Below are positions 8,657-17,769 of a DNA stretch of 43,636 nt, piece by piece. Source of the DNA: an uncultured Bdellovibrionales bacterium. Its GTDB lineage: Bacteria; Bdellovibrionota; Bdellovibrionia; Bdellovibrionales; JAMPXM01. The notes beneath the pieces are model-generated. The model did not search any database. It was not told where the DNA came from and saw nothing but the letters and a program-made list of their open reading frames with translations. Each line of letters begins with the position of its first letter. The first letter of the stretch is position 1. The translations under genes were made by a program, and so were the position numbers. Where the stretch lies: assembly GCA_937927435.1 (NCBI GenBank), contig CALBDW010000059.1, positions 1-43,636 of the forward strand, written 5' to 3'.

Positions 8657-8981
8657 GCCTAAATCGATCCTCTCGATATGCTACGTTTCACGCGCATGGC
8701 GGCAGGCAAACTGTGAAGGAGCAAAGGTCTACACGAATGCCTGTAGATGCAACTTGCGCTCGAGTCGTCTACCGCTCGGTGTGAAACAGCGTGCCCGGTT
8801 TTCTTACGCTTACCTTACTTCTCACTTTCATGTCAGTTAGGCAAGTCGTTTCAGTCCTTTAAAGGTCCGGAACGACTCCTCAATCCATGGATTTATCTGT
8901 TCAAAGAAGTGGGGAGCTTATAAATTAAGCAGTGGAGTCATCTGGCGCTTCTTTCCACTTTCATGCACAAAGGCAGGATTA
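8657..8981. other. Divergent intergenic region with a 34-base dyad
   Basis: These 325 bases separate the oxidase operon (minus) from the SDR gene (plus) and should hold both promoters. I could not pick a convincing -35/-10 pair. The clear structure is an interrupted palindrome at 8844-8877: outer 7-base arms AGTCGTT/AACGACT and an inner perfect 10-base palindrome CCTTTAAAGG, all with the same centre. A TATAAA at about 8920 may be a -10 for the SDR gene. The short plus-strand open frame here lacks coding character. Confidence 0.45.
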
Positions 8982-9728
8982 ATGAACATTCAGTTTACGT
9001 TTTCTGGGAAGAGTGTCGTCGTCACCGGTGGAGCCCGAGGTATCGGTCTTGAAATCACCCGCCACTTTTTGGCGGCTGGCGCGCGCGTTTCCGTCTGGGA
9101 CTTCTCCGACGAAGCTATTGAAACGGCCCGACACGAACTCGCCAAACACGCCACTCATGTACACTTCGTACAAGCCGATGTTTCAAACGCCGAGGCTTGC
9201 GAGCGTGCGGCCGCGGCGGTGCCCTTTGCCATCGATATTCTTGTCAATAATGCGGGGATCGTGCGCGACAAAAGCCTCGCCAAAATGACGAACGAGGAGT
9301 TTGACGCCGTTATCCAAACCAATTTGAACGGCGTGTTCTTCGTGACAAAAAGTCTCCTGCCCAAATTTAATGCAGATTCCCAACATAAACGGATCATCAA
9401 TATCTCCAGTGTCGTGGCGCTCTATGGCAATTTCGGCCAAACGAATTATGTCGCCGCGAAAGCCGGCGTCATCGGGATGACGAAGACGTGGGCGCGGGAA
9501 CTCGGTCGGAAAGGCTTCACAACCAACGCCATCGCTCCCGGCTTCACGCAGACCTCCATGGTGGAATCGATGCCACCCGAAGCCAGGAGCGCCATGGACG
9601 CCAAGATTCCGGTCGGAAGATTGGGACACCCGCGCGACATAGCGAACGCCTGCCTGTTCCTGGCGAGTGAAGAAGCGTCTTACGTTAACGGCGCGGTTTT
9701 GAGCGTCGATGGTGGATTAGTCTGTTGA
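8982..9728 (+). CDS. Short-chain dehydrogenase/reductase, FabG/PhaB-like
   Basis: This 248-residue classical SDR has the nucleotide motif TGGARGIG at 15-22, NNAG at 89-92, the catalytic set Asn114, Ser142 or 143, Tyr156 and Lys160, and a C-terminal SVDGG. It most resembles 3-oxoacyl-ACP reductase (FabG) or acetoacetyl-CoA reductase (PhaB). An Asp at the end of strand beta-2 (VWD, residue 40) suggests a preference for NAD(H) over NADP(H), unlike most FabG/PhaB enzymes. No fatty acid or polyhydroxyalkanoate genes adjoin it, so the substrate is open. GGCAGGA lies 6 bases before the ATG. Confidence 0.85.
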   Translation: MNIQFTFSGKSVVVTGGARGIGLEITRHFLAAGARVSVWDFSDEAIETARHELAKHATHVHFVQADVSNAEACERAAAAVPFAIDILVNNAGIVRDKSLAKMTNEEFDAVIQTNLNGVFFVTKSLLPKFNADSQHKRIINISSVVALYGNFGQTNYVAAKAGVIGMTKTWARELGRKGFTTNAIAPGFTQTSMVESMPPEARSAMDAKIPVGRLGHPRDIANACLFLASEEASYVNGAVLSVDGGLVC

Positions 9729-9945
9729 AAAGGTTGCAATGGGGAAAACCGTCTCAATTCAGGACGATCGGGTTCCGCTCACTCCGGCTTCATACGGAAG
9801 TTATTGAGTTTTCCCCGTTCATGGGATCGACAACCGAAAAGCGTCCAGACACATCCGCCGATTTCGGTAAATTCGCTCTGAATTCAGTCACGGTCTCCGG
9901 TTATACTGAAGGAGGCATGCCTTGCTTCACGAAGGATTGGTCCAG

Positions 9946-10464
9946 ATGAGACTTGGAATTTCAGCACGGGTGAAATGCGCTCTTCTCTCGACCGCACTGC
10001 TCACGTGCGCTTGCCAAACGACCCCTAGGGAGAAATTCGATTCATCCGTCAAAGTCGGTATGGACAAATCGGCGGTGATCGAAGCCGTCGGCGGACCGAC
10101 AATCTCACGCCGGTGGAAAGGCAAAGACCGGTGGATCTATCGTTTCCAAGAAAATGCGCCCGGCAAATACGAAATCCGCGAAGTGCATTTTTCAAACGGC
10201 CGGGCTGTTTACGTCGGGAAGGAGGTCCTGCCGGAAGTATCCGCCGAAGAACAAGACCGCTTGAATGAAATGGCCGTGGCTGAAGACCGGCGCAAGTGGA
10301 AAGAACAGGAAAAGCGTCGCCAGCAAAACCTGGGCGTCGTCACCAGCTCAGGCGATACCGAGGACGAGCTTGACCGTAAGCTGCGCGAATCGATGTATGG
10401 GATACCGTCGACTCCGCAATCCGAGGCGCGCAAGCGGCCGTTGAAGTTTGAGCCGATCCAATAA
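9946..10464 (+). CDS. Small putative lipoprotein, possibly BamE/SmpA-like fold
   Basis: This is a 172-residue protein with a charged N-terminus, a hydrophobic stretch and LLTCACQTT, a plausible but imperfect lipobox with two cysteines. The next part, GMDKSAVIEAVGGPTISRRW, resembles the GMTxxxVxxxLGxP segment of BamE/SmpA-type outer-membrane lipoproteins. A charged, probably helical tail follows (about 95-125), ending in a low-complexity segment. Two starts compete: ATG at 9946, with AAGGA 9 bases upstream and the more usual signal length, and TTG at 9922, with a strong AAGGAGG 6 bases upstream. The gene ends 2 bases before the convergent coiled-coil gene. Function unknown. Confidence 0.7.
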   Translation: MRLGISARVKCALLSTALLTCACQTTPREKFDSSVKVGMDKSAVIEAVGGPTISRRWKGKDRWIYRFQENAPGKYEIREVHFSNGRAVYVGKEVLPEVSAEEQDRLNEMAVAEDRRKWKEQEKRRQQNLGVVTSSGDTEDELDRKLRESMYGIPSTPQSEARKRPLKFEPIQ

Positions 10465-10466
10465 AA

Positions 10467-11006
10467 CTATTTCTTCAAGTGGATTTTCTCGGGCGCGTCT
10501 TCGTCCCTGGGCTGGGACGCGGGTTCGCGCATTGGAACACTTTCGTTTTTCGTTTTCTTCTCTTCTTCGATCGGGAAGGTCTTTAAAATACGCGCCTTTA
10601 AGCGGTCCAAACGGCCATCGAGCCCGAATTCACTCTCCATTTCGTTCAACGTGCGCACGCGGTGACGAACGTAAACGCGCTCGAGCTCATCGTTTCTCTC
10701 CGGATGCTGGAAACGGACATGCCGGCGTTCATCCTCGTATTGCTTGCTGAGTTCCTCAAGCCTTCCATGCGCCTGACCAAGAGCCATGACGATTTCCGCG
10801 AGCCGCTTGCGGTCCGTCGTCTTCTGTTTTTCAGCGAGAAGCTTTTGGATCTCTTCTTCTTTACCCTGAATCTGCTTGGCTAAAGTGGCCAAACGGGTCG
10901 CGTGATCGTTCCACGATCCCGCTTGCGCGCGCGAAACGAAAACCCCGCCCACGACGACAAGGGCGGCGCTAATAATTTTCGCCTTCGTCAAGTTGCGTGA
11001 TCGCAT
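10467..11006 (-). CDS. Secreted coiled-coil protein of unknown function
   Basis: This 179-residue protein starts with a signal peptide (positive n-region, hydrophobic core, cleavage near SRAQA-G). A long charged helical region rich in Lys, Glu and Gln follows at about 38-125, likely a coiled coil, with a polar charged tail. No cysteines or catalytic motif are seen. It starts inside the end of the upstream Zn-ribbon gene (38-base overlap, GGGAG ribosome site), so the two are probably translated together, downstream of secA. A periplasmic role is inferred from the signal peptide only. Confidence 0.72.
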   Translation of the reverse strand: MRSRNLTKAKIISAALVVVGGVFVSRAQAGSWNDHATRLATLAKQIQGKEEEIQKLLAEKQKTTDRKRLAEIVMALGQAHGRLEELSKQYEDERRHVRFQHPERNDELERVYVRHRVRTLNEMESEFGLDGRLDRLKARILKTFPIEEEKKTKNESVPMREPASQPRDEDAPEKIHLKK

Positions 11007-11898
11007 ACTGCTCCCAGCGAATCCGGATCGGAAGACGCTTAATCCGGTTGATCAGGATCGTCGCTTTCACTGGACTTAAGTTTTCGATCGCCAATTCGCC
11101 CTTATCGATTTGGCCGATGATCGAGTTAACGTCCCATCCGAAGCGAGAGTCCTCCATAGCTTCTCGTATCGATTCGCGGATTTCTTTAGAATCAATCCCC
11201 GAAATCAGAACTTTAAAGACGAGAAGCCCGTCTTTAGCCTGGGAGAATTCAGAATTGGCGTATTCATTCAAGCCGAGCGGATCGCCTGCGGGCGCAAAAC
11301 CATCGACCGGATTTTGTTGCTCCGGCTGGTAACCGAGGAGCGCGTCCATATTGAATTCTTCAGGAGCTTGTTCAGAGGAGACGGGCGCTTCCGCGCCCTG
11401 CTCCGGCAACGTTTCCGGAGCGAAGTCGCTCCCCATCTCGGAGATTGGCGGCTCCGCTACGGGATCGGGCAAAGGATCGAGATTCGCCAACGATCCCATA
11501 TCAGCAAACCCGGACTCAGCCGTCGAGGGTGCCTCTTCCACCGGCATCTCCGGAAGCGGTTCGGACACATCGGAGGGTGCCGGCGGACTTTCCCAATCCG
11601 GACTCGAGAAGACCGATTCAGTGAAGACCGGCTCGGCCGCCGACTCGGAAAAGGATTCGGTAACAGCCTCGGCTGTGTCCCCTTCCGCCGGCTCATAAGA
11701 GGGCAGCTCGTAGGAGGGGGGGGCGAAGTCTGTCGGAGCAGCGCTTGCATCCTGAGGCTCCGGCTGAGCGGTCTCGTCGTGCACGTTACCGTCGATATCG
11801 ACGATCAGAATTGAGCCGCACGACTCGCACGTCACCATTCCGTAGTCGTCTTTCAAATTCGCGCCGCACTTCGGGCATTGCGGGCCGGCAGCCTGCAT
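10969..11898 (-). CDS. Zn-ribbon protein with long acidic linker, unknown function
   Basis: The 309-residue protein has three parts. Residues 8-27 form a Zn-ribbon (CPKC...CESC, ligands Cys8, 11, 24 and 27). Residues about 35-215 are a disordered stretch dominated by Pro, Glu, Ala, Ser and Asp. Residues about 220-309 form a compact domain containing GLLVFKVLISGIDSKEIRES and RIKRLPIRIRWEQYAI. No signal peptide or membrane segment is seen, so it should be cytoplasmic. I do not recognise the C-terminal domain; it looks like a ribosome- or nucleic-acid-independent adaptor fold, but that is a guess. It lies 22 bases after secA and overlaps the following secreted coiled-coil gene. Confidence 0.75.
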   Translation of the reverse strand: MQAAGPQCPKCGANLKDDYGMVTCESCGSILIVDIDGNVHDETAQPEPQDASAAPTDFAPPSYELPSYEPAEGDTAEAVTESFSESAAEPVFTESVFSSPDWESPPAPSDVSEPLPEMPVEEAPSTAESGFADMGSLANLDPLPDPVAEPPISEMGSDFAPETLPEQGAEAPVSSEQAPEEFNMDALLGYQPEQQNPVDGFAPAGDPLGLNEYANSEFSQAKDGLLVFKVLISGIDSKEIRESIREAMEDSRFGWDVNSIIGQIDKGELAIENLSPVKATILINRIKRLPIRIRWEQYAITQLDEGENY

Positions 11899-11920
11899 TT
11901 CTCAACGGCCTCCGTCGGTA

Positions 11921-14614
<2,694 letters not shown>

Positions 14615-14720
14615 GCTGAAAATCCTCAGATTTTAACCATACCGAACGTCACCAGTGGAAGGAACGGAAAAGAAGACCAACGACGGCAAAACTGTGGAAA
14701 ACCGACGATTTTCTAGATTT

Positions 14721-15245
14721 TTATGAAAATACCCGGCCCTCTTTAATGACCTGCCGAAGCAACTCAAAAACGACAACGGCCACCGAATTTGAAAGGTTCA
14801 AACTCCGTGTCGGGCCAGGCATGGGGATGGACCAAGCGCCTGCGTCAACGCTCTCCAAAATCGATTTATTCAGTCCGCTCGTTTCTTTACCAAAGACCAA
14901 CCAGTCGCCTCGCCGGAATTCGGCGTCGTAGATCGTCTTGGAAGCGCCCGTTTCGATTAGAAAAATCCGCTTCCGGTCGGGAACGGCGGCGAGCCAGTCT
15001 TTATAACTTTGATGCCGCTGCCAGTGGAGATGCGTCCAATAGTCCAAACCCGCCCGCTTAACCCGGCTGGCCGTCAATTCAAAACCAAGCGGTTCAACGA
15101 GATGCAGTTCCGATCCCGTGGCGACACACGTCCGGCTGATATTGCCAGTATTTTCGGGAATTAAGGGCTCGACCAAGACAACCCGGCATAAGGGATCGGG
15201 ATGCAGCTTGGGCGCGAACCAGGAAAAATCTCGACTTTCACTCAT
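14721..15245 (-). CDS. trmL: tRNA (cytidine/uridine-34 2'-O)-methyltransferase, SPOUT family
   Basis: This 174-residue protein has the SPOUT/TrmL motifs: PENTGNISRTC near the N-terminus, WLVFGKETSGL in the middle, and IPM..PTRSLNLSNSVAVVVFE at the C-terminal knot. TrmL uses S-adenosylmethionine to methylate the ribose at the wobble position of certain leucine tRNAs. Length and motif order match the family (about 155-170 residues), with a slightly longer N-terminus. It heads the minus-strand run that leads into secA and is divergent from glnB. Confidence 0.92.
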   Translation of the reverse strand: MSESRDFSWFAPKLHPDPLCRVVLVEPLIPENTGNISRTCVATGSELHLVEPLGFELTASRVKRAGLDYWTHLHWQRHQSYKDWLAAVPDRKRIFLIETGASKTIYDAEFRRGDWLVFGKETSGLNKSILESVDAGAWSIPMPGPTRSLNLSNSVAVVVFELLRQVIKEGRVFS

Positions 15246-15301
15246 GACCTGCCGGGGATATCAAATTCGATCCCCTTTTCGCAACAGGACCCTCATTGTC
15301 T

Positions 15302-15331
15302 TTGACTTCACGCTTCTATTTGTCCTATCGT
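15302..15331 (+). promoter_or_regulatory. Candidate sigma-70-type promoter for glnB-glnA
   Basis: TTGACT (15302-15307, five of six matches) and TATCGT (15326-15331, four of six) are spaced by 18 bases, placing a start site about 35 bases before the glnB ATG. I looked for a sigma-54 GG-N10-GC element, common before glnB/glnA genes elsewhere, and did not see a convincing one. Confidence 0.4.
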
Positions 15332-15374
15332 GAATTCCCAAGGTTACGCCGCAAACCCCTTGCGCGCACTTGGT

Positions 15375-15713
15375 ATGAAGAAAATCGAAGCGATCATCAA
15401 GCCGTTCAAACTCGACGACGTCGTCGAGGCTCTCTCCGAAATTGGCGTAGAAGGCGTGTCGGTCTCCGAAATCCGCGGATTTGGGCGGCAAAAAGGCCGG
15501 ACTGAAATTTACAAAGGCGCTGAATACGTCGTCGATTTCTTGCCAAAAATCAAACTCGAGATCGTGGTGAACGACGCTCTCGTCGAACAGGCGGTTGATA
15601 CGATTCTTCGTTCCGCGCAGACGGGCAAAATCGGTGACGGAAAGATCTTCGTCATGAACGTGGAAAGCGCCGTGCGGATCAGAACCGGCGAACGGGACGA
15701 AGACGCCATTTGA
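15375..15713 (+). CDS. glnB: Nitrogen regulatory protein P-II
   Basis: The 112-residue length from ATG at 15375 is exactly that of classical GlnB, starting MKKIEAIIKPFKLDDV; a GTG at 15330 in the same frame would add 15 unusual residues. The T-loop is intact, with Tyr51 in GAEYVVDFLPK, the site uridylylated in enteric bacteria, and the C-terminal RTGERDEDAI matches the family. P-II trimers sense 2-oxoglutarate and ATP/ADP and control glutamine synthetase and nitrogen regulators. The gene lies 70 bases before glnA on the same strand, the standard pairing. Confidence 0.96.
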   Translation: MKKIEAIIKPFKLDDVVEALSEIGVEGVSVSEIRGFGRQKGRTEIYKGAEYVVDFLPKIKLEIVVNDALVEQAVDTILRSAQTGKIGDGKIFVMNVESAVRIRTGERDEDAI

Positions 15714-15725
15714 TTGGAATAACAC

Positions 15726-15753
15726 CCCCGCTTGTGAGGAGACTCAGGCGGGG
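15726..15753 (+). other. Hairpin between glnB and glnA
   Basis: The stem CCCCGC/GCGGGG is followed inward by TGAG/CTCA closing a GAGA tetraloop, with a 3/1 internal loop. It is followed by TAAAAAA rather than U residues, so it is not a terminator for the plus strand. It may shape mRNA stability between the two genes. Confidence 0.45.
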
Positions 15754-15783
15754 TAAAAAACATAACCCACAACAGGAGAGACT

Positions 15784-17196
15784 ATGACGCCGGAAGCAGT
15801 ACTGGAGTATGCAGAAAAGCATGGCGCCCGAATGGTGGATCTGAAGTTTTCGGATCTTCCGGGCTTGTGGCAACACTTCAGCATCCCGATCTCGCAACTC
15901 ACTCCCGAGTCATTGGAGAACGGGTTCATGTTTGACGGCAGCTCGATTCGCGGCTGGCGCAGCATCCATGAGTCGGACATGATGGTGATCCCGGATCCTA
16001 ATACAGCCCGCATGGATCCGTTCATGGAAGTTCCCACTCTCTCCTTGATCTGTGACGTTCACGTTCCTGAAACGGGCGAACCCTATAACAGAGACCCGCG
16101 CCAAATCGTCAAAAAGGCGGTCGCTTACTTGAAATCGACGGGCATCGCGGACACGGCTTACTTCGGGCCCGAAGCCGAGTTCTTCATCTTCGATGATGTC
16201 CGCTATGACCAAACCCACAATGCCGGCTTCTATCAAATCGACTCCGACGAAGCGCACTGGAACACGGGGCGCGACGAAGGCCGGAACCTTGGTTACAAAC
16301 CTCGTCCGAAAGAAGGTTACTTCCCGGCCCTTCCGCACGATACCCTGCACGATCTCCGCACCGAGATCTGCCTCGAGCTCGAAAAACTCGGCATTCAAGT
16401 CGAACGTCAGCATCATGAAGTCGCAAGCGCCGGCCAAGGCGAGATCAACTTCCGCTTCGACTCTATTCTGCAAACCTGCGACAATATGATGTGGTTCAAA
16501 TACGTCGTGAAAAACGTCGCCCGCCGGTACGGAAAAACCGCGACGTTCATGCCCAAACCGATTTTCGGCGATAACGGCTCGGGCATGCACTGCCATATGT
16601 CGCTCTGGAAGGACGGACAGCCGCTCTTCGCCGGCGACAAATACGCGGGACTTTCGCAGACCGCCCTCTACTTCATCGGCGGAATTCTGAAACACGCTCC
16701 CGCCATGTGCGCGATCACGAACCCGACGACGAACTCTTATAAACGTCTCGTCCCGGGCTTCGAAGCGCCGGTCCGCCTGGCGTACAGCTACCGCAACCGC
16801 TCCGCCGCGATCCGTATCCCGAACACGGGCTCGAATCCGAAGGCGAAACGCATCGAGTTCCGCACTCCGGACCCGAGCGCCAACATTTACCTCTGCTTGG
16901 CGGCATTGCTGATGGCGGGTATCGACGGCATCGTCAATAAGATCGACCCGGGTGAGCCTCTCGACAAAGACATCTACGGGTTGAGCCCGCAAGAGCTTGC
17001 GAACGTCCCGTCCGTTCCGGCGACGCTTGACCGGGCTCTCGATTATCTGCGGGAAGACAACGCCTTCTTACGCAGAGGCGATGTGTTCTCCGAAGACTTG
17101 CTCCACACCTGGATCGACTACAAATACAGCCGCGAAATCATCCCGCTCCAACAGCGCCCGACGCCCTACGAGTTTTATCTCTACTTCGACCTCTAA
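15784..17196 (+). CDS. glnA: Glutamine synthetase type I
   Basis: This 470-residue GSI makes glutamine from glutamate, ammonia and ATP. Typical stretches are FMFDGSSIRGW, GPEAEFFIFDDV, NFRFDS, the ATP-binding loop around KPIFGDNGSGMHCHMS, and NRSAAIRIP. The adenylylation tyrosine is present at residue 398 in KDIYGLSPQE, which marks the GSI-beta class regulated by GlnE-type adenylylation through P-II. GGAGA lies 5 bases before the ATG. It is co-directional with glnB and followed by a strong terminator. Confidence 0.98.
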   Translation: MTPEAVLEYAEKHGARMVDLKFSDLPGLWQHFSIPISQLTPESLENGFMFDGSSIRGWRSIHESDMMVIPDPNTARMDPFMEVPTLSLICDVHVPETGEPYNRDPRQIVKKAVAYLKSTGIADTAYFGPEAEFFIFDDVRYDQTHNAGFYQIDSDEAHWNTGRDEGRNLGYKPRPKEGYFPALPHDTLHDLRTEICLELEKLGIQVERQHHEVASAGQGEINFRFDSILQTCDNMMWFKYVVKNVARRYGKTATFMPKPIFGDNGSGMHCHMSLWKDGQPLFAGDKYAGLSQTALYFIGGILKHAPAMCAITNPTTNSYKRLVPGFEAPVRLAYSYRNRSAAIRIPNTGSNPKAKRIEFRTPDPSANIYLCLAALLMAGIDGIVNKIDPGEPLDKDIYGLSPQELANVPSVPATLDRALDYLREDNAFLRRGDVFSEDLLHTWIDYKYSREIIPLQQRPTPYEFYLYFDL

Positions 17197-17234
17197 GGGC
17201 GACCGCGCTACACGCACCGCGGGCCCCGCGCTGG

Positions 17235-17265
17235 AAGCCGGTTCTTCAAAGAACCGGCTTTTTTA
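17235..17265 (+). terminator. Intrinsic terminator after glnA
   Basis: An exact 11-base stem (AAGCCGGTTCT at 17235-17245 with AGAACCGGCTT at 17250-17260) and a 4-base loop are followed by a T-run. It lies 38 bases after the glnA stop and separates glnA from the H-protein-like gene. Confidence 0.9.
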
Positions 17266-17328
17266 TTTGGCTCCGGGTGAACGCATAGGATAGAAGAATC
17301 AGAAACGCTGACGTGAGGACAGGAACTT

Positions 17329-17694
17329 ATGGCTGATAACGAATTCATCCCCTACATGGGTTATCAGTGGCTGCAAATCGACGACGGTGTTGTCACCATT
17401 GGCATCAGTGAAGAAGGTCTCAGCGAACTGACGGATATCTCGGCCGTGAGCCTTCCTGCGGAGAACGAAGAGGTTTCTCCCGACGAGGTCTGCGGTGAAA
17501 TCGAAACGGATGAGGGATCGCTGAACCTTTACAGCCCTGTCGAAGGGACGGTCATTGAAGTCAATCCCGCTGTCGTCGAAAATCCCAGCCTCATCATGGA
17601 GGACCCGTACGGCGACGGCTGGTTGTTCCGAGTCGAAGCCAACGATCCGGAGGATCTCGACGAGCTCACCCAAGGCACTATCGACGACGAGTGA
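17329..17694 (+). CDS. GcvH-like protein lacking the lipoyl lysine
   Basis: This 121-residue protein has the H-protein fold signature: TIGISEEGLSELTDISAVSLP, then LYSPVEGTVIEVN and the C-terminal DPYGDGWLF. In true glycine cleavage H proteins the lipoyl lysine sits in ESVKAxSDxYxP; here the aligned segment is ETDEGSLNLYSP, so Lys is replaced by Glu62. The whole protein contains no lysine at all, so it cannot be lipoylated. It is very acidic, with one Arg. It therefore cannot act as the normal aminomethyl carrier and may be a binding or regulatory relative. It stands alone, with no gcvT or gcvP nearby. A standard ribosome site (AGGA) precedes the ATG. Confidence 0.85.
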   Translation: MADNEFIPYMGYQWLQIDDGVVTIGISEEGLSELTDISAVSLPAENEEVSPDEVCGEIETDEGSLNLYSPVEGTVIEVNPAVVENPSLIMEDPYGDGWLFRVEANDPEDLDELTQGTIDDE

Positions 17695-17715
17695 TCCGGG
17701 CCGACATCGGCAAAC

Positions 17716-17763
17716 ACGGCGGCACGAACTCCGTACTGACCAATTCCTGCCGCCGTCGTTTTT
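17716..17763 (+). terminator. Probable terminator between the GcvH-like gene and spoVR
   Basis: A 9-base stem (ACGGCGGCA / TGCCGCCGT) with a 23-base loop is followed by CGTTTTT. It lies between two convergent genes and could serve the plus-strand gene; the long loop lowers certainty. Confidence 0.5.
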
Positions 17764-17769
17764 GTCCCA

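Noticed and set aside
8655..8840. Short plus-strand ORF (61 codons) in the oxidase upstream region
   Set aside because: No ribosome site, no conserved pattern, and it sits where the promoter should be.
9725..9949. Plus-strand ORF of 74 codons after the SDR gene
   Set aside because: Overlaps the SDR stop, poor ribosome site and no recognisable features; only its last ten codons are mentioned as a possible leader.
15254..15275. GGGGAT/ATCCCC inverted repeat followed by TTTT upstream of glnB
   Set aside because: Six-base arms with a 10-base spacer and no upstream plus-strand gene to terminate; too weak to call.
15910..16992. A 360-codon minus-strand frame opposite glnA
   Set aside because: Antisense to glutamine synthetase, no ribosome site or family features.
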